A DNA stretch of 64,000 nucleotides from JASHVB01 sp035523995 (GTDB lineage Bacteria; Pseudomonadota; Alphaproteobacteria; Acetobacterales; Acetobacteraceae). Positions 55,380-64,000 of this stretch are shown piece by piece. Under the pieces are notes generated by a model that saw nothing but the letters and a program-made list of their open reading frames with translations, ran no database searches and was not told the origin of the DNA. Both the position numbers and the translations under genes were made by a program. Positions within the stretch are counted from its first letter, which is position 1. Every line of letters begins with the position of its first letter. The stretch covers positions 16,889-80,888 of the forward strand of contig DATKPQ010000035.1 of the NCBI GenBank assembly GCA_035523995.1. Reading direction: 5' to 3'.

Positions 55380-56144
55380 ATGGATAGCATGGAAGTCAAC
55401 AAGGGGATTGCCGCAGTCCTGGTCGCCGGCATCATCTTCTTTCTCACCGGTCTGGTCGCCGACAACCTGGTGTCCGAGCATGAGCTGACAAAGTCGGTAC
55501 TGGACATCAAGGGCGTTCCCGCCGAGTCATCCGGCACCGCCGCCCCGAAGCCGGTCGAGTTGCCGCCGGTTGCCCCGCTGCTGGCGAAGGCCGACGTCGG
55601 AGCCGGCGACAAGTTCGTGCACACCGTCTGCACCGCGTGCCATTCCTTCAACCAGGGCGGCAAGCCGATCGTCGGACCGAACCTCTACAACATCCTCGGC
55701 GCCCCGCATGACCACGAGGCTGGATTCGAGTACTCCCCCGCGCTGGAAAAGTTCAAAGGCCAGCCCTGGACCTATGACGCTCTGAACCACTGGCTGGACG
55801 ACCCGCAGACTTATGCGCCCGGCACCCGCATGACCTTCACCGGCATCAAGAACAATCAGCAACGGGCCGACGTGATCGCCTATCTGCGCACGCTCTCACC
55901 GCATCCCGAGGCGCTGCCCGCGCCCGAGCCGGCCGCCAAGGCGACGCCCGCCGCAACCTCGCCGACCGGCGGCGGCGCCGCTGTGACACCGCAGACCCCC
56001 GGCGCCGGCAAGACCCCGGCCGCAGGTGCGCCCGCCGCCCCTGCGCCCGCCGCCCCTGCTCCAGCCGCTGGCGCTCCCACCGCTCCCGCTCCAGCCGCTG
56101 GCGTTCCCGCCGCTCCCGCTCCAGCCGGCGCGCCGAAGCAGTAG
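55380..56144 (+). CDS. Membrane-anchored cytochrome c (CycM-like)
   Basis: The 254-residue protein has an N-terminal membrane anchor (IAAVLVAGIIFFLTGLVAD, about 10-28) that is not cleaved, a class I cytochrome c domain (about 75-180) with haem-binding CTACH and the distal ligand methionine in GTRMTFTGIKN, and a 75-residue Ala/Pro-rich tail of APAPAAG-type repeats. Anchored cytochromes of this kind (CycM/cytochrome c552) carry electrons from the bc1 complex to oxidases in the periplasm. The tail is unusual and probably flexible. An ATG at 55389 is an alternative start. It is divergent from kdsB. Confidence 0.88.
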   Translation: MDSMEVNKGIAAVLVAGIIFFLTGLVADNLVSEHELTKSVLDIKGVPAESSGTAAPKPVELPPVAPLLAKADVGAGDKFVHTVCTACHSFNQGGKPIVGPNLYNILGAPHDHEAGFEYSPALEKFKGQPWTYDALNHWLDDPQTYAPGTRMTFTGIKNNQQRADVIAYLRTLSPHPEALPAPEPAAKATPAATSPTGGGAAVTPQTPGAGKTPAAGAPAAPAPAAPAPAAGAPTAPAPAAGVPAAPAPAGAPKQ

Positions 56145-56261
56145 CACGCCGGTCGGCAACGCGTCGGCCGGTAGGGGTGCCGACCAGCCCCGCCGGCGCC
56201 GTGATGGCGATTTCAATGGCGGCCGCCGGGCACAGCGGCGCGGGCACCACTTTGTCGCGTC

Positions 56262-56284
56262 ATGGCCGGCCTTGAGCCGGCCAT
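56262..56284. repeat. Short hairpin of the ATGGCCGG family
   Basis: ATGGCCGGCCTTGAGCCGGC(CAT) is a near-perfect hairpin like those at 31756, 31836 and 48528. It lies in the 400-bp gap between the cytochrome c and flippase genes, where no gene is seen. Confidence 0.65.
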
Positions 56285-56544
56285 CTTCCCATGGCGATCG
56301 CGCGCCGTCGCGGTCCAAACAATTTGGTCGTGCGCAGATGCCGGACCACGACCGATCGTTTCTGGTGAGACAGTCTGGCCAAGCCACCGGGAGGCGCCGA
56401 ACCGGGCAAGTTACGAGCGGCGGGTGGTACAGCGGCGCCACGATCTGGCGAATGCGGCACGCCCGCGACAAGGTCGGACCGGGTGAGTGGTCGTTCGTCG
56501 CGGCATTCCTTGCATTTGGAGGCGCTATGCCGCTGCTGGTGTGA

Positions 56545-57897
56545 TCACGGCACGGCTGTCCGCAGCGCAAATTGCAGCAGCGAGCGCGCTCCGAATCCGA
56601 GATCCACCGGCGTCAGGACTGCTGCCCCCATTGCCACCAGCGTAACGACGGCGATCGCGATGCCGCCACGCAGCGGCCGTAGCGGACCGGTGCCGATCGC
56701 GCGTCCGTTGACCCACAGCAGATAGGGCGCTGCCAAAGCCTGAGCACCACACCACACCAGTACCGCCTGGGATGCGGTCTCGGGTCGCAGCAATGTCACA
56801 CCGGCCAGCGTGAGAACCAGGCAAGCGACATGGCCGGCCAGTGCGCGAGCGGTCTGACCGCGAGCCACCACCGCGACGCCGGCCGGAAACATCATGAACA
56901 ATACCGCCATTAAAGCGATCAGCGGCTCCGTTGCCTGGCTGGCAGCGGTCCAGGACGGCCCCAGCACGTGTCTGACCAGCGGCGGCAGGCACAGCGCCAT
57001 GCCGCCGCACAAAGGCAACGTCGCCGCAGTGCTTTGGCGTACCAGCCGGTCCACGGCAGCGCGCAGGGCCGCCTCGTCATGCTGTAGCCCCGCCAGAACC
57101 GGCAGCATCAGCCGCCAGAGCGCGGTAGAGCACAGCTCGCGTACCGTATCGACCAGACGGAACGCCATGTGTGTCTCGCCCAGCGCGGTGGCGCCCGCCG
57201 TGCCGCCTAACATCAAGGCGAACAATCGATACCGCGCAGTAAGCATAAGGGTGTTGGCGGTCAACGGCAGAGCAACGTGCAACAAGCCTCGGATGGATGG
57301 CCAATGGCAGCGCAACGCCGGCCGCCAACCCATGCGAGCCACCAGTGTCGCTGCCCCGGCGGTGGATGTGACAAACTGCTGCACAACCGGCGACCAGGCA
57401 CCGGCATGATCCAACGCTGCCCCAATGCCGGCCAATGTGCCGAGACCTTGACCCACGATCGCTCGCCCGGCGAGTGCCCGATAAGCACGGCGGCGCGTCA
57501 ACACCCCTTGGCCGACCCCGCCCGCGCCCACCAGCGGCAGCGGCAGGGCGAGCAAGAGACACATCGGGACAAGACGGGCATCGACCAGGCTTCTGGCGAG
57601 CAGCGGACCGGCGCCGGCCTGGATCAGGGCACACGCAGCGCCGACGCCGACGGAGGCCCAGAAAGCACTCGCCGTCACCGCGTCGTCCAGCGCCATACGC
57701 TGCACCAAGGCGTCGGCGAACAACGCATTCACGCTGACCCAGAGCATGACATGCAGGGCCACCGCAGCGGTGCCGATGCCGAACTCGCTGGGCCCCACCA
57801 GTCGGGCGACCACGAAGGCGGAGGCGAACGACAATCCACCGGCGACCGCCGCTTCGATCCCGGACCAAAAGACGTTGCATTTGGCTGCCGGCGTCAT
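56545..57897 (-). CDS. Polysaccharide/lipid flippase (MOP/Wzx-like)
   Basis: This 450-residue protein has about 12-14 membrane helices and begins VFWSGIEAAVAGGLSFASAF followed by VARLVGPSEFGIGTAAVALH, the typical opening of polysaccharide-biosynthesis flippases of the MOP superfamily. These move lipid-linked sugars across the inner membrane. It is translated with a four-base overlap after a large GT-C-like membrane protein, so the pair probably works on one glycan. No other sugar genes are in the window. Confidence 0.8.
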   Translation of the reverse strand: MTPAAKCNVFWSGIEAAVAGGLSFASAFVVARLVGPSEFGIGTAAVALHVMLWVSVNALFADALVQRMALDDAVTASAFWASVGVGAACALIQAGAGPLLARSLVDARLVPMCLLLALPLPLVGAGGVGQGVLTRRRAYRALAGRAIVGQGLGTLAGIGAALDHAGAWSPVVQQFVTSTAGAATLVARMGWRPALRCHWPSIRGLLHVALPLTANTLMLTARYRLFALMLGGTAGATALGETHMAFRLVDTVRELCSTALWRLMLPVLAGLQHDEAALRAAVDRLVRQSTAATLPLCGGMALCLPPLVRHVLGPSWTAASQATEPLIALMAVLFMMFPAGVAVVARGQTARALAGHVACLVLTLAGVTLLRPETASQAVLVWCGAQALAAPYLLWVNGRAIGTGPLRPLRGGIAIAVVTLVAMGAAVLTPVDLGFGARSLLQFALRTAVP

Positions 57898-59423
57898 GGA
57901 TCGCCCGGACGAGCATGGGCAATAACCGTGGTGGCGTTTTCATGCTCGCGCGGACGGGCATCGGTTGTGCCCCGGTCGCCGCTGACCAGGGCGTGGCGAC
58001 TGGCACATGGAATGTCCCCGCGTCGCAGCGCCGCACCACCCAGCAACGCCACAGCCGGGGCCAGCAGCATGACGCGGCTGCCGTAGCGGTGATGCGGCGA
58101 GGAGAGACCACCAGCGATGAAAGCGTTTGCCAGTACCGCCAGCAACACGGCCGCCGCGAAACCGGCGGCAGGATGGCGGCGGCGGACGCCCACCCCCAAC
58201 ACGACCGCGCACCCAGCCAGCCCGATCAACTCGGTGGTCCGGTGCACGGCTTGAACCCAATCGGGTACCGCAAGGCGCCCGTTGGTCTGGCGCGCCTCGG
58301 CATAGGCGGCGCGTTCCCACGAAGGAAAGTCGCGATCGATCCACGGCGTGACGGTGACCGGGCAGGGGTGGAGTTCGTCGCCGCTGTCGAACATGGTAAG
58401 CTGGGTCAGGCCGTTTCGAAGCACGGCGAGCAACTCCGTGCCGAATTCCGCCCGTAGCGCTGCGGCAATAATTGCGCCCGCCTCATCCGAGACCCGCTTG
58501 TGGCCCCCGGCGCGGACCACCGGACTGTCCGGCTGCCACAGGAACTCGTCCGAGGTGGACGGGAATTCGTTCAGGAACTGGCACAGGTTCCAGCCCGGGC
58601 GCGGGCAGTCGCGGCGGAGCACGTCCATGCCTGGCCCGTCGTAAATCACCCGGGCCAGAAGAAATACGTTACTGTACGGAAATGGCGAGGCGCGATGGAA
58701 GCCTGCGAGATTGACCGAGACAAGCGCCGCAAGCGCCACAAGCGGCGGAGTCGCGAGGGCTGCCAATCCGCCGCGGCGCAGCGGTGCGGCGGCGCCGAGT
58801 CGGCGGCGAAGCGGTGTCAAGAAAAGCAATAACGCAAAGGAGAGAGCAACACTGGACTGCTGCGCCGCTGTCGCGAAAGCCGATAGCAGAACGAGGTAAA
58901 ACCGTTCGCTCCGCGACAGCCTGTCCGGGGCGAATATCGCCAGAGACAGCGCAAGAACCAGTAGCGCGGTGAAGAGATCCGGCATGAGCTGCGAGGCAAA
59001 CCATGGCAGTGCCGTGGTTGTGGACAGCGCAATGATCAGACCGACAAGCCACCATGGCGAAACGAATGGAAGCAGTACCCGTTGCACGAGACGCAGGGTG
59101 AAAACGCCGAGGCCGGCCTGCGCCACGATATCGGGCCAGGTCGTAACTGTAAGATGCAGCGGAAACAGGAACAAACTGTAGAAGATCGGCCGGTCCCAGC
59201 CGAGATAGCGATGAATTGCCTGGGACAGATAGGTGCCCGTGTCATCAAAGACGATCGGATAGCCGTTCCACAGTGCCGGCCATAAAAGCAACGGAGCGGA
59301 GACGGCGAGCACAATTACAGTACGCGCGGTGTCGGCGTGCAACGGTGAGGGACTCTGATCCGCGGGCGAAAAGGCCGACGTGCCGGATCCGGGCGACAGA
59401 AAGGGCACGCGACGCAAATGCAT
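57894..59423 (-). CDS. Multi-spanning membrane protein, GT-C glycosyltransferase-like
   Basis: The 509-residue protein has about 10-11 hydrophobic segments and a periplasmic-sized loop at about 245-370. Near the N-terminus, LLWPALWNGYPIVFDDTGTYLSQ places an acidic pair (DD) in the first external loop, as in GT-C glycosyltransferases that use polyprenyl-phosphate sugars. No closer family is recognised. It overlaps the flippase gene by four bases, which suggests a role in surface glycan modification. The first 30 residues are low-complexity; a later start is possible. Confidence 0.6.
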   Translation of the reverse strand: MHLRRVPFLSPGSGTSAFSPADQSPSPLHADTARTVIVLAVSAPLLLWPALWNGYPIVFDDTGTYLSQAIHRYLGWDRPIFYSLFLFPLHLTVTTWPDIVAQAGLGVFTLRLVQRVLLPFVSPWWLVGLIIALSTTTALPWFASQLMPDLFTALLVLALSLAIFAPDRLSRSERFYLVLLSAFATAAQQSSVALSFALLLFLTPLRRRLGAAAPLRRGGLAALATPPLVALAALVSVNLAGFHRASPFPYSNVFLLARVIYDGPGMDVLRRDCPRPGWNLCQFLNEFPSTSDEFLWQPDSPVVRAGGHKRVSDEAGAIIAAALRAEFGTELLAVLRNGLTQLTMFDSGDELHPCPVTVTPWIDRDFPSWERAAYAEARQTNGRLAVPDWVQAVHRTTELIGLAGCAVVLGVGVRRRHPAAGFAAAVLLAVLANAFIAGGLSSPHHRYGSRVMLLAPAVALLGGAALRRGDIPCASRHALVSGDRGTTDARPREHENATTVIAHARPGDP

Positions 59424-59542
59424 TCACGGAGTCCGGCCTACAGGTCGGAGTCAGAATGGGCCGAACAGGTGAAAAAAGGCTTTACGGAGCGACCGGCTTT
59501 CTCCGCATCTCGCCGGTTGCAGGCCGCCACAAGCTGCAGGTT

Positions 59543-61471
59543 TCAAAATCCGAACGCAACGCGCCGATCGTTGCTTTGCCGCAAATTGCGGTAGCGTGCC
59601 AGCGCCAGCAATGGGAAATACAGCCGATAGCCGTGGTAACGCAGATAGAACACGCGTGGGAAGCCGACTGCCGTATAGGGCAGTTCCGTCCATTCGCCAT
59701 CTGGCCGCTGCGTCCGCGCCAGATACGTGATGCCGCGCGCCACCGCCGGATGATCCACCGCACCCACGGCCATCAGACCCAGCACCGCCCAGGCGGTCTG
59801 GCTTGGCGTGCTCTCCTTGTAACGGCCGTGAGGGGCGGTGCCGTAGCTGTCCTCATCCTCGCCCCAGCCACCGTCTTCGCGCTGCCCTGATACCAGCCAG
59901 TCCACCGCACGCAGCACAGCCGCATCGTCGGACGGCACACCGGCGGCGTTCAAGGCGCACAGCACCGACCAGGTGCCGTAGATGTAATTCGTCCCCCACC
60001 GTCCGTACCAGCTTCCCTCCGCCTCCTGCTCGCGCCTGAGAAACGCCAGGGCACGCACCATTACGTCGTCCGTCGCCCGCATCCCGATCTGCGCCAGGAA
60101 CGAGACGCAGCGCGCTGTGACATCCGATGTGGGCGGATCGAGCAAGGCGCCGTGGTCGGCGAACGGGATATAGTTGAGGTAGAGATGCGTGTTCTCCGGT
60201 TCGAACGCGCCCCAGCCGCCGTCGGAGGACTGCATGCCGACGATCCACTCGCGCGCCCGGTCAATCGCCTGCGCATGGGCGGGATCACCGTTGCGATGCA
60301 GCAGCATGGCGACGACGGCGGTGTCGTCCACATCGGGATAATGCGGGTTGGCGTATTGGAATGCCCAGCCACCGGGCCGCAGGCCAGGACGGCGCACCGA
60401 CCAATCGCCCACCACGTCCAACTCCTGCCGCTCGGCCAGCCAGGTGCAGGCGGGGTCGGTGGCGACGCCAGCTTCTGCCATGGCGTGGCCTGCAAGGCCG
60501 GTGTCCCAAATCGGCGACAGGCAGGGCTGGCAGTAGGCGCGGCCGGGCTCGATCACCAGCAGCTTGCGCACAGCGCGCCAGGCGATGGCGGCGTCGGGGT
60601 GGTCCGGATCGTAGGCGAGCGTGTCGAACATCATCACGCTGTTGGCGATGGCGGGGTAGATGCCGCCGAGGCCATCGTCGCCGTTGAGGCGCTCGGTGAC
60701 AAAGGCGACAGCCTTGCGGATGGCGCTGTCGCGGGTGCGGCGGGGGAAGACGGGCTGGGAGGCGCGCAAGGCCGTGTCGACGGCCTTAAAGAAGCGGCCC
60801 CAGGCGGAGCGGTAGGGGCCTCGGACCCAGTCGCTGATTTGCTCCGGTGGGGTGCGGAACAGCTCCTGGACGTGGACGTGGCGAGGGTTGCGGGCCTTGG
60901 GCTGGAGCGCCATCAGGACCAGGAGGGGGACGATGACGGTGCGGGACCAGTACGACACTTTCGACAGGTGGAACGGGAACCACAGCGGCAGGTGCATGAT
61001 TTCCAGCGGCATGACCGGGACCGCCTGCCAGGGCACCTGGCCGAACAACGCGAGCTGGGCGCGGGTAAAGACGTTGGTGCGCTCCGCCCCGCCGGCGGCG
61101 AGGATGGCGGCGCGGGCACGGGCCATGTGGGGCGCGTCGGGGGCGTCGCCGATGGCCTTCAGGGCGTAGTAGGCCTTCACGCTGGCGGAGAGGTCGAACG
61201 CGCCGTCGTGGAACAGGGGCCAGCCGTGGTGGGTGGGGCTTTGGATGGCGCGGAGATAGGTGGCGATCTTCTGCTGGAGGGGGTCGTCGATGCGGTTCAG
61301 GAAATGCTCGAGCAAGACGTATTCGGCGGGGATGGTGGCGTCGGCTTCCAACTCGAACAACCAGTGGCCGTCCGGGTGCTGGCGGCGCGCGAGCGCGTCG
61401 CGGGCGCGGGTGACGGCCTGGGCAACGGTATCGTCGTCGGTCAGAGGGTGGGGCGGGAGAGTGTCGGGCAT
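59543..61471 (-). CDS. shc: Squalene-hopene cyclase
   Basis: The enzyme folds squalene into hopene and hopanol, the membrane hopanoids of many Acetobacteraceae. The 642-residue protein has the catalytic DXDD motif as PDVDDTAVVAML (about residue 370), several QW repeats (QRPDGEW, QSSDGGWGAFE, QREDGGWGEDE), LMALQPKARNP, and CQPCLSPIWDTGLAGHAM. The start at 61471 (MPDTLPPHP) matches the family; a much longer in-frame extension is not conserved. Squalene synthase and other hpn genes are not in the window. Confidence 0.96.
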   Translation of the reverse strand: MPDTLPPHPLTDDDTVAQAVTRARDALARRQHPDGHWLFELEADATIPAEYVLLEHFLNRIDDPLQQKIATYLRAIQSPTHHGWPLFHDGAFDLSASVKAYYALKAIGDAPDAPHMARARAAILAAGGAERTNVFTRAQLALFGQVPWQAVPVMPLEIMHLPLWFPFHLSKVSYWSRTVIVPLLVLMALQPKARNPRHVHVQELFRTPPEQISDWVRGPYRSAWGRFFKAVDTALRASQPVFPRRTRDSAIRKAVAFVTERLNGDDGLGGIYPAIANSVMMFDTLAYDPDHPDAAIAWRAVRKLLVIEPGRAYCQPCLSPIWDTGLAGHAMAEAGVATDPACTWLAERQELDVVGDWSVRRPGLRPGGWAFQYANPHYPDVDDTAVVAMLLHRNGDPAHAQAIDRAREWIVGMQSSDGGWGAFEPENTHLYLNYIPFADHGALLDPPTSDVTARCVSFLAQIGMRATDDVMVRALAFLRREQEAEGSWYGRWGTNYIYGTWSVLCALNAAGVPSDDAAVLRAVDWLVSGQREDGGWGEDEDSYGTAPHGRYKESTPSQTAWAVLGLMAVGAVDHPAVARGITYLARTQRPDGEWTELPYTAVGFPRVFYLRYHGYRLYFPLLALARYRNLRQSNDRRVAFGF

Positions 61472-61644
61472 GCGGAGGTGTGGTGCGGTGCTGGGCGGAC
61501 CAGATGGCACCTCCTTTCCGGGGGCACAACCCGGACGGGTGGGATGGTGGGGTCGACTGCGCACATCGCGCACGTCGTTCGAAATTGTGCGACGGAGGTT
61601 CGGGACGGACGCGGCAGGTCTATTGCGGCGCGCGTCTTCTTGGG

Positions 61645-63168
61645 TCACATCGTTGCCCCGATCACCCACGGCGCGAACTCCGCGGCGCCAAAATCGAACG
61701 CCTCGCTCTTCGTCCGTTCCCCTCCCGCTACCCGCAGCATGAGTTCGAAAATCCGCTGCCCGCACTCCTGCACCGTCTCGTCGCCGTCCAGGATGGTGCC
61801 GCAGTTCACGTCCATGTCGTCTTCGATGTGTTTGTACATCGGCGTGTTGGTCGCCAGCTTGATGCTCGGTGCCGGCTTGCAGCCGAACACGCTCCCGCGG
61901 CCGGTGGTGAAGCACACCAGATTGGCGCCGCCCGCCACTTGGCCCGTCGCCGACACCGGGTCGTAGCCGGGCGTGTCCATGAACACGAAGCCCTTAGCCC
62001 TCACCGGCTCTGCATAGCCCACCACATCGACCAAATTCGTCGATCCCGCCTTCGCCATCGCACCCAGCGACTTCTCCAGGATCGTGGTCAACCCGCCCGC
62101 CTTGTTGCCGGGGGATGGGTTGGCGTTCATTTCGGCACCTTCTCGCGCGGTGTACTCCTCCCACCAGCGCATCAGCGCGACCAGCTTCTCCCCCACTTCC
62201 CGCGACACCGCGCGGCGGGTCAGCAAGTGCTCCGCGCCGTACGTCTCCGGCGTTTCCGACAGGATCACCGTGCCGCCGTGGCGCACCAGCAGGTCGCTCG
62301 CCGCGCCCAGCGCCGGGTTGGCGGAGACGCCGGAATAGCCGTCGGAGCCGCCGCATTGCAGCGCCACGGTCAGTTCACTGGCGGGCACCGGCTCGCGGTG
62401 CACCTGGTTGGCTTCCGCGAGAACTTCCTTCACGAAGGCCACGCCCGCGGCGACGGTCTTGCGCGACCCGCCTGTCGATTGGATGTCCATCGCCTTCAGC
62501 CGTCCGGCAAGGCGTTGCTCCTCCATCAGGCCGCCGATCTGGTTCACCTCGCAACCCAGCCCCAGCACGATGACGTGGGAGAAATTCGGGTGCCGGGCGT
62601 AACCGCCCAGCGTGCGGCGGAGCAGGCGCAGGCCGTCGCCCTCGCTCATGCCGCAGCCAGTCTTGTGGGTCAGTGCGACCACGCCATCGACGTTGGGATA
62701 CTCGGCGAGAGGGTCGTCGCCGGTCATCGGATTGCGGCGAAACATATCTGCTACGACGCTCGCGACGTGGGCACTGCAGTTCACGCTGGTGAGGATGCCG
62801 ATGTAGTTGCGCGTCGCCACGTGGCCGTCCGGGCGGCGGATGCCCATGAAGCTTGCCGGCGTGTTAGCCGGCGCAGTGGGGCGCGCATCCACGCCCCAGG
62901 CATAGTCCTTGGCGAAGTCCCCCATTTCGCAGTTGTGGGTATGGACGTGCTCGCCGGGCACAATTGGCTCGGAGGCAAAGCCGATGATCTGGCCATAACG
63001 GCGCACGGGCTCCCCCGTGGCGATCGGCCGTACCGCGACCTTGTGGCCCGCCGGGATCCGCGTGGCCGCGACCACGCCGTCGGCCACCGGCGCGCCCGGC
63101 GTTAGAGTTGCGCGGGCGATTGCCACGCCATCCTCGGGGTGCAGGCAAATGACGGGAGGTGGGGCCAT
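61645..63168 (-). CDS. UxaA-family altronate/galactarate dehydratase
   Basis: The 507-residue protein contains both UxaA domains: an N-terminal SAF-like part (about 1-100) with IPAGHKVAVRPI and HTHNCEMGDF, and a C-terminal dehydratase part with GYLRPDGR-like MGIRRPDGHVATRNYIGIL, LTHKTGCGM, LQCGGSDGYSG and TTGRGSVFGCKPAPSIK, where conserved Cys residues bind iron. Related enzymes dehydrate altronate, galactarate or similar sugar acids; the exact substrate is open. AAGGAGACGC precedes the ATG at 63168, supporting it over the ORF start 16 codons upstream. It stands alone next to tRNA-Tyr. Confidence 0.88.
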   Translation of the reverse strand: MAPPPVICLHPEDGVAIARATLTPGAPVADGVVAATRIPAGHKVAVRPIATGEPVRRYGQIIGFASEPIVPGEHVHTHNCEMGDFAKDYAWGVDARPTAPANTPASFMGIRRPDGHVATRNYIGILTSVNCSAHVASVVADMFRRNPMTGDDPLAEYPNVDGVVALTHKTGCGMSEGDGLRLLRRTLGGYARHPNFSHVIVLGLGCEVNQIGGLMEEQRLAGRLKAMDIQSTGGSRKTVAAGVAFVKEVLAEANQVHREPVPASELTVALQCGGSDGYSGVSANPALGAASDLLVRHGGTVILSETPETYGAEHLLTRRAVSREVGEKLVALMRWWEEYTAREGAEMNANPSPGNKAGGLTTILEKSLGAMAKAGSTNLVDVVGYAEPVRAKGFVFMDTPGYDPVSATGQVAGGANLVCFTTGRGSVFGCKPAPSIKLATNTPMYKHIEDDMDVNCGTILDGDETVQECGQRIFELMLRVAGGERTKSEAFDFGAAEFAPWVIGATM

Positions 63169-63311
63169 AACGCGTCTCCTTCGCCGGGCAGCTTTGCAGT
63201 TCGCGTGGCATAGCATGGGGCAGAAACAGGGGCGACGCGGAGCAGAAGCAGCGCCGGACCGCCGTTCGTTGACAGCGACGGGCTTTGGCCATACAGCGCA
63301 AGCCCCGGTCC

Positions 63312-63397
63312 GGAGGGGTGCCCGAGTGGCTAAAGGGGACGGACTGTAAATCCGTTGGCTAGCGCCTACGTTGGTTCAAATCCAACCCCCTCCACCA
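63312..63397 (+). tRNA. tRNA-Tyr (anticodon GUA)
   Basis: The acceptor stem GGAGGGG (63312-63318) pairs with CCCCTCC (63387-63393). The anticodon loop CTGTAAA places GTA at 63346-63348. A long variable arm and a TTC-containing T loop (GGTTCAAATCC) follow, as expected for a class II tRNA-Tyr. Discriminator A and an encoded CCA (63395-63397) complete the 86-nt gene. Confidence 0.96.
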
Positions 63398-63833
63398 GAA
63401 GCGCTGGTGAATTTCAGTTGAATGGGCGCTGCGCGACCGTGCCCCTGTCCAGGCCTGGATCCCGGCGCCGCAAGACACTTGCCTCTGAACCACTGATCAG
63501 ATCCGCGACAGTCCGTTCCTGCCGTAATCGTTCGCGGGTGCGGCAGGGCCGCCCCGTTTGACCGCCGGTCGCCAACTGCGCGACGACAAAGATCCCAGGC
63601 CGCATTGGCAATCAGCCTCGCCGTTGCGGAGGCGCGGCCCGCAATCGCGACTTCCACCTATCGCCTCTGTTGGGAATCGACCGGAACATATGATAAACAA
63701 ACCTCCGTCATCGCAACCGAGTCGCAAGCAATCACCCCTCCAACGCGATTAATCGTTTTCTCATACACGCATTGCGTGTAATATCGGTCCAACCACACGC
63801 CGGCCCCACTCCCAGACCAGAAAGTCAACGCCC
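63398..63833. other. 436-bp region without a gene upstream of recA
   Basis: No frame resembles a protein. The part from about 63680 is AT-richer and contains the recA promoter with a perfect palindrome; the rest shows no terminator or repeat. Confidence 0.5.
63764..63784 (+). promoter_or_regulatory. Perfect 17-bp palindrome and -10 box in the recA promoter
   Basis: TACACGCA (63764-63771), a central T and TGCGTGTA (63773-63780) form a perfect palindrome 53 bases before the recA ATG. TAATAT (63779-63784) overlaps its end and could be the -10 hexamer; a -35 is weak (TTTTCT at 63756). A repressor bound here would block the promoter. It differs from the usual alphaproteobacterial LexA site GTTC-N7-GTTC. 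Confidence 0.45.
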
Positions 63834-64000
63834 ATGGAAAAATCAAAGGCGCTCGACGCCGCCGTCGCTCAGATCGAACGGGCTTTCGGCAAGGGCTCAA
63901 TCATGCGAATGGGAGCGCGTCCCGACAATCAACCCGTTGACGTCATTCCCTCCGGCTCATTGGGCCTGGACCTGGCGCTGGGTATTGGCGGCCTGCCTCG
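63834..64000 (+). CDS. recA: RecA recombinase, N-terminal part (cut by window end)
   Basis: The first 55 codons plus two bases read MEKSKALDAAVAQIERAFGK, then GSIMRMGARPDNQPVDVIPS and GSLGLDLALGIGGLPR. This is the RecA N-terminal helix and start of the core, just before the Walker A motif. RecA drives homologous recombination and the SOS response. The start fits the family. No strong Shine-Dalgarno is visible (AAAGTC upstream). Confidence 0.95.
   Translation, partial: MEKSKALDAAVAQIERAFGKGSIMRMGARPDNQPVDVIPSGSLGLDLALGIGGLP

Noticed and set aside
63514..63540. GTTC...GTTC pair as a LexA box upstream of recA
   Set aside because: The two GTTC half-sites are 11 bases apart, not the 7 required, and lie about 300 bases from the start codon.

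Overview
The window is high-GC chromosomal DNA from an alphaproteobacterium, most like the Acetobacteraceae (Rhodospirillales). The pointers are the gene neighbourhoods (lysC, ptsP, RodZ-like protein, ispG; cytochrome c divergent from kdsB-pheA; hemD, mitofilin-like, hemY-like), a squalene-hopene cyclase, and many short palindromic repeats between genes. This placement is inferred from gene content and order; no database was searched. No rRNA, integrase or transposase was seen. There is one tRNA (Tyr, GUA), and the window ends inside the first 56 codons of recA.

Layout. 0.1-4.1 kb: MFS transporter, the hslVU heat-shock protease, and a MazE/AbrB-Doc toxin-antitoxin pair. 4.1-8.8 kb: a gene-poor stretch with a Uma2-type gene between two copies of a repeat, then enolase and ubiG on the minus strand. 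9.1-18.7 kb: a cupin-like protein with an EamA exporter, then lysC, a nitronate monooxygenase-like gene, ptsP (behind a large palindromic element that hides its ribosome binding site), a RodZ-like HTH protein and ispG. 18.8-28.4 kb: the heat-shock genes dnaJ, dnaK, grpE and hrcA on the minus strand, interrupted by two gene remnants and by a large metalloprotease/RTX/Hint protein. 28.6-31.7 kb: hemY-like, mitofilin-like and hemD genes as a translationally coupled minus-strand unit.

31.9-44.1 kb is accessory metabolism: an esterase-MFS pair, a VOC protein, a MaoC-like dehydratase, a two-gene RNase A-like toxin/immunity module, and a gluconate set (6-phosphogluconate dehydrogenase, gluconokinase, SDR, SMP-30 lactonase). 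A small HTH/membrane protein pair and a purine permease follow. 44.1-51.8 kb: a flavin monooxygenase, an ACS-family MFS carrier, an L-2-hydroxyglutarate oxidase-like enzyme, a DenD-like sugar-acid dehydrogenase and a ClC chloride channel. 52.3-64 kb: an orphan protein, pheA-kdsB divergent from a membrane cytochrome c, a flippase plus a GT-C-like membrane protein, squalene-hopene cyclase, a UxaA-type dehydratase, tRNA-Tyr and recA.

The most unusual items are the orphan CdiA-CT-type RNase toxin with its immunity gene, the metalloprotease-RTX-Hint fusion, two matching 151-bp palindromic MITE-like elements, the ptsP ribosome-binding-site hairpin, and a perfect 17-bp palindrome in the recA promoter. 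All functional calls rest on motifs and family resemblance read by eye.
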